Assembly: GCA_965218075.1 (NCBI GenBank)
Contig: CBDCJZ010000003.1
Location: 1,426,001 to 1,490,000 of the forward strand
DNA length: 64,000 bases
From: JANQHO01 sp965218075
GTDB taxonomy: Bacteria > Bacteroidota > Bacteroidia > Flavobacteriales > Schleiferiaceae
Direction of reading: 5' to 3'
A program made the translations under genes and the position numbers. How positions within the stretch are numbered: position 1 is the first letter of the stretch; each line of letters begins with the position of its first letter. The notes beneath the pieces were generated by a model, which was not told the DNA's origin, made no database searches, and saw only the letters and a list, made by a program, of their open reading frames with translations. Positions 9,648-19,700 of the stretch are shown piece after piece.

Positions 9648-10661
9648 CTATAGGGTTATTGTATTACTGTTTTTTAGCAGGTTTTTCCGGATTAGTAGTT
9701 CGGCAATTTGCACGGCATTAGTAGCAGCCCCTTTTCGCAGATTATCAGATACAATCCACATATTCAAAGTGTTTATTTGAGACAAATCTCTACGAATTCG
9801 TCCTACAAAAACATCATCTTTTCCCTGTGCAAAAATAGGCATAGGATATTGATTAACATCGGGATTATCTTGTACAGTAATCCCAGGAATGCTAGCTAAG
9901 AGCTTTCGGATATCGGGAATGTTAAATTCTTTTTCAAGTTCAATATTTACGCTTTCGGAATGACCGCCTATTACTGGAACCCTTACAGCAGTAGACGTTA
10001 CATTGGCTGAAGTTTCACCCAGAATTTTATTTGTTTCATTAATGAGCTTCATTTCTTCTTTAGTGTAACCATTTTCCAAAAAAGCATCACAATGAGGCAA
10101 GCAGTTTTTGTCAATAGGATAAGGATAAGCCATCTCGCCATTTTTACCTGCTCGTTCATTTTCCATTTGATGTAAAGCCTTTGCACCCGTACCGGTAACA
10201 CTTTGGTAAGTGCTTACTACTACTCGCTTAATTTTGTAGTAATCATCAAGGGGTTTTAGTACCATTACCAACTGTATGGTAGAACAATTGGGATTAGCGA
10301 TGATCTTATCTTCCTCAGTTAGCAAATAACCGTTGATTTCAGGTACGATCAGCTTTTTGTCGGCTTTCATTCTCCAGGCCGAAGAATTATCAATAACCGT
10401 TGTGCCAACTTCAGTAAACTGTGGAGTAAATTCAAGTGAACTACTGCTCTCGACAGAGAACAAAGCTAAATGAGGCTTAGTTTTTATGGCTTCCCGCATA
10501 CTTCGAATGCGGATTTCCTGTCCTTTAAACTCAAGAGTCTTACCCACCGACTTCCCAGAGGCCACTGGAATGATCTCATCAACCGGAAACCCTCGTTCTT
10601 CCAACAGTTTCAAAATTACCTGACCAACTGTTCCCGTGGCCCCGACTATTGCGACTCTCAT
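9648..10661 (-). CDS. asd: Aspartate-semialdehyde dehydrogenase
   Basis: Converts L-aspartyl phosphate to aspartate semialdehyde with NADPH. This is the branch point to lysine/diaminopimelate, threonine and methionine, and the product feeds DapA (encoded at 28.6 kb). The 337-residue protein has the nucleotide loop GATGTVGQ (7-14) and active-site Cys126 in ANPNCSTIQ. The catalytic histidine region GGHSESVNIE is present. The length is typical. The ATG at 10661 is preceded by TAAGTTTT, a near match to the -7 element. Confidence 0.95.
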   Translation of the reverse strand: MRVAIVGATGTVGQVILKLLEERGFPVDEIIPVASGKSVGKTLEFKGQEIRIRSMREAIKTKPHLALFSVESSSSLEFTPQFTEVGTTVIDNSSAWRMKADKKLIVPEINGYLLTEEDKIIANPNCSTIQLVMVLKPLDDYYKIKRVVVSTYQSVTGTGAKALHQMENERAGKNGEMAYPYPIDKNCLPHCDAFLENGYTKEEMKLINETNKILGETSANVTSTAVRVPVIGGHSESVNIELEKEFNIPDIRKLLASIPGITVQDNPDVNQYPMPIFAQGKDDVFVGRIRRDLSQINTLNMWIVSDNLRKGAATNAVQIAELLIRKNLLKNSNTITL

Positions 10662-10734
10662 GTTTTGAAAAACTTATATTTTTACCTATACTGGAGTTTA
10701 AGAATAAAAGCACAAATTTAGCAGGAATAAATTC

Positions 10735-13350
10735 ATGATGAATAAGATTATTGTCATTCTCCTACTTCCTGGTTTCTCCTTAGCTCAAATTACTATTATT
10801 GATGGTTTTAATGATGGGAATTTTTCTGTAATCCCAACTTGGACAGGAGATGTCGCTGATTTTCAGGTTAATGGAGGAGAATTACAGATGAATAATATTG
10901 CTCCCTCTTCTCCAGCAGACACTTCGATACTGGTTCTATCCAGCAAAATTACCGATTCGGCTAACTGGAAATTTTACTTTCGTTTTGATCAAAATCTCAC
11001 TTCTAGCAACTACGCGAGCGTATACCTGATTAGCAATCAAGCTAATCTAAAATCATCCCTCAATGGATATTTCCTTCGTTTTGGTGCAAGTACTAGTGAT
11101 AAGCTAAGCTTATATCGCCAAGACGGAACATCAAAAACCTTATTAACGGAATCTTCCGCAGGTCTTTTGCGAGGTAGTACAGTGGAAGTAAGAGTTGAAG
11201 TACGCAGGGACTCAAAGGGCTTATGGACTTTAAAAGCCGATACTGGAGCTGTAATTGATCCTTTAGCTATTTTGGATACTGTTACTGATCAAACTTATAA
11301 TTCAAGTGCTTACTTTGGACTTTTTTGTCGTTACACTACTACTCGTGCCGATAAATTTTTCTTTGATGATTTCGACCTCAGAGGAAAGGAGTACAAAGAT
11401 TTACTCCCACCCACAGTAGATTCTCTTAGGGTAATAACCAATAGCTCCCTGGAAATTTTCTTTTCGGAGTCGGTAGTACAGGCTACGGCTAATAACATTG
11501 CTAATTACCGTATTAATAATGGAATTGGCTCTCCTGCCTTCACTTTGTGGAATGCTAACAACCCACGTAAGAGGGTGCTTTTCTTCATCAATACTTTTCA
11601 GAATAAAATAGCTTATGAACTATATGTCCAAGGAGTAGAAGACCTGTTTGACAACTCTTCCAACGATACAGTCAAATTTTCCTATTTCTTAGCTGAAGAA
11701 GGAGATGTTGTGATCAATGAGATTATGCCGGATCCCAGTCCTTCTATAGGTATCCCGCCCAATGCTTTACCAGAAAGAGAATATTTGGAATTGTATAATC
11801 GAACCGATATAACTATAAACTTACGGGATTGGACTTTGAATATGAGTAGCATTGAGAAAGCATTACCAACTTATTTTTTGGAACCAGACAGTTTCGTAAT
11901 GATCACGAAAGATAAAGGAGCAAATGAATTTCCTCCAGGTTTACCCATACTAGGCTTAGATATACCGGCTTCTGTCCTTACTAATTCAGGAAATACTATC
12001 AGTTTACAAGATCCCTCTGGTAAAGTTATCTCTACAATTTCTTATGCCGATGACTGGTATAATGACTTAAATAAGGACGATGGCGGCTGGAGTATTGAGC
12101 AGGTAGATGCACATAACTTTTGTGGAGGCATTGATAATTGGCGTGCCTCAATTGATCCAATTGGAGGAACTCCGGGACGAACCAATAGTGTGTTAGGGGT
12201 GAATCCAGACACGGTAGCTCCCGCTTTTGAAAGAATAGCTTTAGTTGGAGACAACTCTATTGTAGTTTTCTTTACTGAGAAAGTAGATCTCCTTATTTTA
12301 GAAAGGGAGAGTAATTACCTGATTAATCCACCTTTGCCTATTGACCTAGTAGAAGCTGCCATTCCCTCTTTAGATCAGGTAGAAATTAGCTTCAGTGAAG
12401 CTATCGATTCCGATATAATTTACACTCTTACCTTAGATGAATATCCATTGGATTGTAATGGTAATCCAATGGAAATAGATACTTTAATCTTTGCGCTTCC
12501 CAAAGTACCGGAAAAAGGAAATATTCTGATCAATGAAATACTTTTTAATCCATCTAGCGGAGGTTCTGACTTTGTAGAACTCTACAATTATTCGAATAAG
12601 GTTTTTGACTTGAGCAAATTGCGTTTGTGTAATTGGGATGCTCACTTTCAGGTAGTTGACAATGTGAAAGAGTTGAGGGATGAAAGTTTTTTATTTGAAC
12701 CAGGACATTATTTAGCTCTGACTATAGATGCTGGGTTTTTTAAGGAGCATTATATATTGAAAGATCCTGATAATGTAATTGAAGTTTTCAGTTTGCCTTC
12801 TATGCCAGATTCTGAAGGAAGTATAGCCATAGCAACTTCCAACCTACAAGCTATAGATTACTTTGAGTATCGAGATGACCTTCATTTGGCAGTTATAAAT
12901 GATGATGAAGGGGTTAGCTTAGAACGCATTAGTTTTAATAAGCCCACTACAGATGAAGATAACTGGCAAAGTGCTGCTTCTACCACAGGTTATGCTACGC
13001 CAGGCTATCAAAACAGTCAGTATTTTTCTCCAAGACCATCGGCCAAAATTACCTTAGATCCAAAAGTTTTTTCACCTAATCAGGATGGTTATCACGATAT
13101 ACTGACCGTTAATTATTGGTTTGATAAGCCTAATAATGTGGTCTCAGTAAGTGTTTGGAATAGTCAAGGATATGAGGTGAAAGAGCTTGTTGAAAACGAA
13201 AATGTAAGCCAAACGGGTTTCTTCGTTTGGGATGGGGTCGGTGAAAATAGTCAGCTACAAAATTCGGGTATTTATATCGTTGTAGTTGACTTTTTTAATG
13301 AGGATGGCACACGAGAAGTAATTCGCAAAACTTGTGTGTTGAGCTTGTAA
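10735..13350 (+). CDS. Secreted lamin-tail-domain protein, likely type IX secretion cargo
   Basis: An 871-residue exported protein with a signal peptide ending near LAQ. Residues about 20-220 look like a concanavalin/LamG-like beta sandwich (DGFNDGNFS...SAYFGLFCRYTTTRADKFFFDDF). Two lamin-tail domains follow, each with the NEI.xxP..., EYLELYN/FVELYN signature, near 325-450 and 595-720, separated by Ig-like strands. The last 90 residues (KVFSPNQDGYHDILTV...NSGIYIVVVDFF) match the gliding-type/FlgD-like C-terminal sorting domain of type IX cargo. It is probably displayed on the cell surface. Either of two adjacent ATGs (10735 or 10738) could be the start. Ligand unknown. Confidence 0.8.
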   Translation: MMNKIIVILLLPGFSLAQITIIDGFNDGNFSVIPTWTGDVADFQVNGGELQMNNIAPSSPADTSILVLSSKITDSANWKFYFRFDQNLTSSNYASVYLISNQANLKSSLNGYFLRFGASTSDKLSLYRQDGTSKTLLTESSAGLLRGSTVEVRVEVRRDSKGLWTLKADTGAVIDPLAILDTVTDQTYNSSAYFGLFCRYTTTRADKFFFDDFDLRGKEYKDLLPPTVDSLRVITNSSLEIFFSESVVQATANNIANYRINNGIGSPAFTLWNANNPRKRVLFFINTFQNKIAYELYVQGVEDLFDNSSNDTVKFSYFLAEEGDVVINEIMPDPSPSIGIPPNALPEREYLELYNRTDITINLRDWTLNMSSIEKALPTYFLEPDSFVMITKDKGANEFPPGLPILGLDIPASVLTNSGNTISLQDPSGKVISTISYADDWYNDLNKDDGGWSIEQVDAHNFCGGIDNWRASIDPIGGTPGRTNSVLGVNPDTVAPAFERIALVGDNSIVVFFTEKVDLLILERESNYLINPPLPIDLVEAAIPSLDQVEISFSEAIDSDIIYTLTLDEYPLDCNGNPMEIDTLIFALPKVPEKGNILINEILFNPSSGGSDFVELYNYSNKVFDLSKLRLCNWDAHFQVVDNVKELRDESFLFEPGHYLALTIDAGFFKEHYILKDPDNVIEVFSLPSMPDSEGSIAIATSNLQAIDYFEYRDDLHLAVINDDEGVSLERISFNKPTTDEDNWQSAASTTGYATPGYQNSQYFSPRPSAKITLDPKVFSPNQDGYHDILTVNYWFDKPNNVVSVSVWNSQGYEVKELVENENVSQTGFFVWDGVGENSQLQNSGIYIVVVDFFNEDGTREVIRKTCVLSL

Positions 13351-13479
13351 TGCAGCCTTATTATAGAATATTCCGCATGAGCAAAAGAAAGCTTACAATC
13401 AGCCAGGTAGACTTAGGAAAACCTTTACACTTTGCAAAGAAAACTCAAGTTAATATCTTGAGATGGTGTAATCATCAAA

Positions 13480-14202
13480 ATGCCTTTATACCAAAACGAT
13501 ATCTATAAAATACTTTTTCTCGATATAGAAACTGTTAGTGGCAAACCAAACTATCAGCTTTTAGATGCGCAATGGCGACAGCTGTGGGATGAAAAAACTC
13601 GTTACCAGAGGAAAGAGGATGTTTCAACTGCCAAGTATTATTCTCAAAAAGCTGCTATTATGGCCGAGTTTGGGAAAGTGATTTGCATCTCGTGTGGTTT
13701 CTTTTCTAAAAAAGAAGGAAAAAGAAAATTTCACTTAAAGTCTTTTTCAGGAGAAGATGAAAAACTGCTGCTTCGAGATTTTACTGATTTACTAAAGAAT
13801 CGCTTTGACCGTTCTTTTAAGCTCTGTGCTCACAATGGCAAAGAGTTCGACTTTCCATTTTTAGCCCGTAGAATAATAGCCAATGACATGAAATTGCCAG
13901 CTTTGCTCAATACCAGTGGAGTAAGGCCATGGGAAGTACCGCACTTGGATACTATGGAAATGTGGAAGTTTGGCGATTGGAAAGCCTATACCAGTGTTAA
14001 GCTTTTGGCATCCCTTTTTGATATCCCAGTTCCCAAAGATGATATTGATGGTAGTATGGTAGGTGAAGTTTATTGGCGGCAAAACGATTTGGATCGAATT
14101 ATAAAGTATTGTCAAAAGGATACCATAACAGTGGCTCGTATATTCCTTAAAATGAATGCTATGGAAACGCTTAAAGATGAAGGAATAAGCATAAGTGAAT
14201 GA
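13480..14202 (+). CDS. Predicted 3'-5' exonuclease, PolB-like (DnaQ fold)
   Basis: A 240-residue DEDD-type exonuclease of the DNA polymerase B-like exonuclease family. Exo I acidic residues are Asp15 and Glu17 in LFLDIETVSG. Exo II lies in CAHNGKEFDFPFLARR, and Exo III in KYCQKDTITVAR. There is no polymerase domain, as is usual for these stand-alone proteins. The stop overlaps the next start (ATGA), so translation is coupled to the ABC ATPase gene, although no functional link is obvious. The physiological substrate (DNA or RNA ends) is not known for this family. Confidence 0.85.
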   Translation: MPLYQNDIYKILFLDIETVSGKPNYQLLDAQWRQLWDEKTRYQRKEDVSTAKYYSQKAAIMAEFGKVICISCGFFSKKEGKRKFHLKSFSGEDEKLLLRDFTDLLKNRFDRSFKLCAHNGKEFDFPFLARRIIANDMKLPALLNTSGVRPWEVPHLDTMEMWKFGDWKAYTSVKLLASLFDIPVPKDDIDGSMVGEVYWRQNDLDRIIKYCQKDTITVARIFLKMNAMETLKDEGISISE

Positions 14203-15863
14203 ATGAGAAAAGTCTTTTAGTAATGAATAACTTGAGCATTAAAGTTGGAACAACAGACTTAGTAAGCCGGCTTAACTTTTCGCTCAAAAAAGGAAAAACT
14301 CTAGGAATGGTAGGTGAATCCGGCTCTGGTAAGTCATTAACCGGTCTTGCTATAATGGGGTTACTGCCTCCTAAACTTGCCATAGACGGGAGTATTTGGT
14401 TTAAAAAAAAAGAACTAGTAAAACTTGGATTTAATGAGCATCGCTTATTGAGAGGAAAAGAGATGAGCATGATCTTTCAAGAACCCATGACCTCTTTAAA
14501 CCCTACTATGAAATGCGGGCAGCAAGTAGCAGAAAACCTTCAAATGCACTTAAAGATGCCTCGAAAGAAGGCTTACAACAGGGTTATAGAGCTCTTTGAA
14601 AAAGTTAAGCTTTTCCATCCCAAGCTCATATCGAAGAGTTATCCTCATCAAATCAGCGGAGGGCAACAACAAAGAGTAATGATTGCTTCAGCCATAGCTT
14701 GTCAGCCACAACTATTAATAGCAGATGAACCCACAACGGCCTTAGATGGTACAGTGCAATTAGAGATTCTGGAGCTTCTAAATGAGCTTCAGAAAGATTA
14801 TGGCATGGCTATGATTTTCGTTACTCACGATTTGAGTGTAGTTCGGTATGTGTCTGATGAACTACTCATAGTACATAGAGGAAAGCTGGTGGAGAGGGGG
14901 GAAACTAAAGATATAATGACCAATCCAAAACAAGCTTACACCAAAGGGTTATTAGCTTGTCGTCCTACTTTCGATACCTCCTACCACCGATTGCCACTAG
15001 CCAAGGATTTTACAGAAAACCCCCTATCTCTTTTAAAAAGAGAGAATAAAACCGATGAGCCTCAACAGACTCGGAAATTCAGCTGGAAGTTGCCTCTACT
15101 GCAAGTAAAAGGCTTGAATAAAGTATACAGAAGCACATCATGGCTGAATAGGAGTAATGAAGTGCAGGCTGTTAGAGAAGTTGCTTTTGAAATTTATCCG
15201 GGAGAAAGTCTGGGCTTGATAGGTGAATCCGGCAGTGGAAAATCTACTATCGGAAAAATGCTCACAGGATTGGAAAAAGCAAGTCGAGGAAGCATCCTCT
15301 TTGAAGGAAAAGACATTTCCAGTTTAAATAGAGGGGAATGGCGAAAAATTAACCGCCATATCCAAGTTGTATTTCAAGATCCTTTCTCCTCACTCAATCC
15401 TCGTATCAAAATAGGAGAGGCCCTAAGGGAAGTTATAAGCTATCATAGCATCCACAAGGGTAATAAAGCCACAAGAGAAGCACGGAATATTTTGCTGAAA
15501 ACAGGTCTTACTGAGGAGAGTTATTCCAGATATCCCCACGAATTTTCGGGAGGTGAGCGACAGAGAATAAGCATTGCCCGAGCCTTGGCACTAAACCCAA
15601 AGTTTATTATTTGTGATGAATCCGTGTCAGCTCTCGATGTTTCTGTACAGGCACAAATTCTCAATTTATTGAATGACCTTAAAGAGGATTTTTGTTTTAC
15701 CTACCTTTTTATTTCACATGATTTGGCTGTGGTAAAATACTTTTGTGATCGAATAATAGTTTTAAAAGACGGTGAGATTGTCGAAGTCAATTTTTCAGAT
15801 CATTTATACAAGTACCCTCAAAACCAATACACTAAAAAATTAATCGCGGCAGCTCAATTATAA
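14199..15863 (+). CDS. Dipeptide/oligopeptide-type ABC transporter, fused double ATPase
   Basis: A 554-residue tandem ATPase of the Dpp/Opp/GsiA type, with two nucleotide-binding domains in one chain. Domain 1 has Walker A GESGSGKS near 39-46, signature ISGGQQQR near 152 and the Walker B segment LLIADEPTTALD. Domain 2 has Walker A GESGSGKST near 343, signature FSGGERQR near 449 and IICDESVSALD. It energises peptide uptake at the inner membrane. No permease is adjacent. An OppB/DppB-like permease lies at 56.7 kb and could be a partner, but nothing in the sequence links them. A hairpin and T-tract follow the gene. Confidence 0.9.
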   Translation: MNEKSLLVMNNLSIKVGTTDLVSRLNFSLKKGKTLGMVGESGSGKSLTGLAIMGLLPPKLAIDGSIWFKKKELVKLGFNEHRLLRGKEMSMIFQEPMTSLNPTMKCGQQVAENLQMHLKMPRKKAYNRVIELFEKVKLFHPKLISKSYPHQISGGQQQRVMIASAIACQPQLLIADEPTTALDGTVQLEILELLNELQKDYGMAMIFVTHDLSVVRYVSDELLIVHRGKLVERGETKDIMTNPKQAYTKGLLACRPTFDTSYHRLPLAKDFTENPLSLLKRENKTDEPQQTRKFSWKLPLLQVKGLNKVYRSTSWLNRSNEVQAVREVAFEIYPGESLGLIGESGSGKSTIGKMLTGLEKASRGSILFEGKDISSLNRGEWRKINRHIQVVFQDPFSSLNPRIKIGEALREVISYHSIHKGNKATREARNILLKTGLTEESYSRYPHEFSGGERQRISIARALALNPKFIICDESVSALDVSVQAQILNLLNDLKEDFCFTYLFISHDLAVVKYFCDRIIVLKDGEIVEVNFSDHLYKYPQNQYTKKLIAAAQL

Positions 15864-15924
15864 AAGGAAAAGCAGAGAAAAAGCCACATGACCAAGAGAA
15901 CGATAACACAGATCCCTTGCAAAT

Positions 15925-15960
15925 CCTTGCTTTCGGCATCAAGCCAAGGACATTTTTTTT
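15925..15960 (+). terminator. Rho-independent-like terminator after the ABC ATPase gene
   Basis: CCTTGCTT and AAGCCAAGG form a stem with one bulged base, followed by a T8 run at 15953-15960. It overlaps the last codons of the convergent CoA-transferase gene, where the T-run encodes Lys-Lys. Confidence 0.5.
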
Positions 15961-16598
15961 AGACTGTTACTAATTATCAATGAACCCTCTGTAGCACTTT
16001 TAACCGTATCTACGCTTACTCCCGGAACAAGTTCGGTAAGCACAAAACCTTGATTGCTGATTTCGAGTACCGCTAAGTTGGTAACCACTTTCTTAACACA
16101 CCTAACCCCAGTAAGGGGGAGAGAACATTTTTTCAAAAGCTTGGACTCACCAGCTCGATTGGTGTGCATCATGGCTACAATAATATTATTGGCAGAAGCT
16201 GCCAAATCCATTGCCCCTCCCATTCCTTTTATCATTTTGCCCGGAATTTTCCAGTTGGCAATATCTCCGTTTTCAGACACTTCCATGGCTCCCAAAACGG
16301 TCATATCCACATGTTGTCCTCTGATCATAGCAAAGCTAGTTGCCGAGTCAAAAAAAGAGGATCCCGACCTAGCCGTTATGGTTTGCTTGCCAGCATTGAT
16401 AAGATCGGGATCCTCTTCTCCTTTATAAGGAAAGGGGCCTACACCCAATATCCCGTTTTCCGATTGAAACTCAATGGAAATATTTTCGGGAATATAATTG
16501 CTTACCAAAGTGGGAATCCCGATACCGAGGTTTACATACTGCCCGTCTTTCAGCTCTTTGGCAATACGTTGAGCCATTCCGTTTTTATCTAAAGACAT
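15939..16598 (-). CDS. scoB: 3-oxoacid CoA-transferase subunit B
   Basis: The beta subunit of the enzyme that moves CoA between succinyl-CoA and a 3-oxoacid, used in ketone-body or branched-chain degradation. The catalytic glutamate is Glu47 in QSENGILG. Other family motifs are NLGIGIPT, GGAMDLAA and LPLTGVRCV. The length (219) is typical. The A subunit normally lies directly upstream, but here upstream is the 3' end of a giant surface-protein gene, so scoB is an orphan unless scoA is elsewhere. The gene converges on the ABC ATPase. Confidence 0.92.
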   Translation of the reverse strand: MSLDKNGMAQRIAKELKDGQYVNLGIGIPTLVSNYIPENISIEFQSENGILGVGPFPYKGEEDPDLINAGKQTITARSGSSFFDSATSFAMIRGQHVDMTVLGAMEVSENGDIANWKIPGKMIKGMGGAMDLAASANNIIVAMMHTNRAGESKLLKKCSLPLTGVRCVKKVVTNLAVLEISNQGFVLTELVPGVSVDTVKSATEGSLIISNSLKKMSLA

Positions 16599-16738
16599 AG
16601 ATACGACTTTGTGAATTTTGTTAAATTAAAAATTTAGAATAATTGACCTTTCAGTTGATGTATAGAATAATAAGCTTCATTGTTGGGACAAGAAAGCCAC
16701 AATTCATATTTCTATGTGAGCAAAAACTTTATTGGCTT

Positions 16739-19700
16739 TCACTGCAAAATAATACGCCGGTTCACAGTAGCTCTTTCAGTAATCAGCTGCAATAGGTATA
16801 CTCCACTGCGATAAGCTCCCATCTCTAGCCTTTTTCTGTAGCTTCCGCTGAAACTCTCAATCTCATCTTCCAAGACTATTTGTCCCATCATATTAGTGAT
16901 ACGGATCTCCATATCCTCCCCGAGAGAGGAGCTAAACTCCAGCTTGAAAACTCCTTCACTAGGATTTGGATAAATGCGAAATGAGCGCTCGAGAAGCTCA
17001 TCTATACCAATAATGGTTTTAATAGACAAGGGTCCTGCCCAATTGCTCACATTGCCCACATTGCAGCTGTCCTGTACATAGACATCATAAAAGGTGTTAG
17101 GCTTCAAGCCCCTTAAAATGCGAGGGCTAGACACATTGTATAAGAAAATACCGCTTCCCAGAGGAGGAAAGTTTATAGGCCCATACTCAATATTCCAATT
17201 CGAAGCTCCACCGCTAGTCCAGCTCACAGTAGCGGTGATTTCAGTAATAGTGTGGAGGTTCAACCCTGTGGGAGCCAGACAGCCAAGAGTCCTAAAAGTA
17301 TGAGGACCAGCCCAGACACTCACACGACCTCTACAGCTATCCCGAACATAAAATTGATAAGACCGACCAGGTGTCAAACCGCTCACGGCATAGGAAGTGG
17401 TAGTCGTGGAAATCCGAATTCCACTTCCCAGAGTAAATCCCGAAAGACCATATTCCAGACCCCAATTAGAGGCCCCACCCGTAACCCAAGAGAGCGTAGC
17501 GTTGGTCTGAGTAATCTGGGTAGCCGACAATGATGATGGGAATGGACAGGGAGAAATGACAGAAAAGAAAGGCTCAGGACCGGCCCAGCTACTCACATGA
17601 CCTACCCCACAGCTATCCCGAACATAAAATTGATAAGATTGACCAGGTGTCAAACCGCTCACAGTATAAAAAGGGGTAGTCGTGGAAATCCGAGTGCCAC
17701 TTCCCAGAGTAAATCCCGAAAGACCATATTCTAGATCCCAATTAGAAGTAGAAATCCCACCTGACACCCACGCAAGCGCAGCAGCGGTGTTCTGAGTAAT
17801 CTTGATAGCAAACAATGCAAATGGGGATGGACAGGGCAAAGGGAGAGTGGTAAAAGTATAGGGACCCGCCCAAGTGCTCAAATTATTAGTGCCACAACTA
17901 TCCCGGACATAGAAATCATAATCTGTTCCGGGTGTCAAGCTACTTAAGGTGTAAGGATTAGAAACATTGTACACAAAGGTTCCCGGTCCAGGAATAAAAC
18001 CCTGAATTCCATATTCCAAATCCCAATTGGAAGCCCCGCCCGTAATCCAGGAGAGTTCAGCAGTGGTCTGAGTGATATTGGAGGCTCCCAAAGACGAAGG
18101 GGCTGGACATCTGCTAAGCGTGTTAAAAGTATAAGGTCCAGCCCAACTACTGAGATAGCCCAGTCTACAACTATCCCGAACATAGAACTGATAAGAGGTG
18201 CCGGGAATTAGACCGCTTAAAGCATAGGGAGTAGGCGCAACATTAGGTAAGAAATTACCGCTTCCTAGAGCACGACCAGCCGTATCCCATTCTAAGTTCC
18301 AATTAGAAGCCCCGCCAGCAACCCAAGAGAGCGTAGCGCTGTTCTGAGTGATATTGGTAGCTATTAGGTTGGTGGGGGTTGGGCAGGTTTCCCGGATGGC
18401 AATGTCATCAAAAGAATAGCCGTCAAATTCTATGCGGGAAGTAGCGTTAGCATTATCTTCTTGTCCAAAGCGGACTTGAAAGGTAGAAGATACTCTTTGG
18501 GGCGGGGTGGCATTTGCGAGGATAAAGTCAATGTCTAAGCCAATTACCTGATTGTAAATGCCTTCTGTACCCTTATTGGCAGATAGATCGTAAATTTTCA
18601 CCCAGGAATTTGTGTCGCTGTCCCGTATCCATACTCTGTCATTAGCATGGTCTTCTTCTCCGTGATGCATGTAATTGAATTCCAACTCCAGAGCACTCGA
18701 AGTGGTGTAATTGCTCAAATCAGCCGTTAGAATCAGATAGTTGATCGCTTCTAAAGGACTGGGCGATGAGTTATCCAAGGTAGCTGCTGAGTTTCCATTG
18801 TTGGCAAAGCCCGTTACGGCAAATCTCAGGCGACCCTCGTTGACAAGGGAGGTTTCATAGCTCCACTTGTGAGTGGGATAACAAAGCACGTCTCGACTTC
18901 GCTGGGAAATACCAGAGGCCGACTCAAAGTCTTCTACAATCGGTAAAGTAGCAGGAGATAAAGAGGGGCAGAGCGTAAAAAAGGAAACAGGACCCCTCCA
19001 GAGACTCACATCTCCTATGCCACAACTGTCCTGTACATAGAAATCATAATTGGTGATGGGATTTAAACCTGTTAATATGTAAGGATTAGGAACATTGTAC
19101 ACAAAAGTTCCCGATCCTAGAGTAAAGCCCTGAAGTCCGTATTCGATATTCCAATTAGAAGCCCCGCCCGTGATCCAGTTCAATTGGGCTGTTGTTTGGC
19201 CTATAGCTGAGGTAGACAAACCCGGTGAGGACAAACAGGTCGCTGGATGGTATTCATCAGCGCCGATATCTACCTTTGTCGAAGGCAAAAGTGGACGGGG
19301 ATCACCGTCAATATCGGCATGAATATCTAAAGCATCCTTACCCGTGTCGTTGGCCAAAGTGCCTGTTACATGCAGGTCGGCAGGGGCTGTTATCTTTACA
19401 AATAGCGGATTGCCCTCCACAGAATTCTGATTGAGTATAGGTTTAGCTGTTTGCCAAGCGGCTAAGTTTGCATAGTTCGTAAAATTCTCCACTGCGATGT
19501 TCCCGCTTGCCTGATAAAGGTTATAGTCGATATCGATGGTCGATGGCAAGACTGATAAAGCCACTAAAGCTGCTCCACTTGGGTTGCTGAAAATATTGTT
19601 GTAGAGATTCATATTAGAATGGGTACTGCCAGTAAACTCCATAGCGGGATTGCCCACAGCCGTGTTGTGATAAATATTCACACTGGATAGAAAAAAATTA

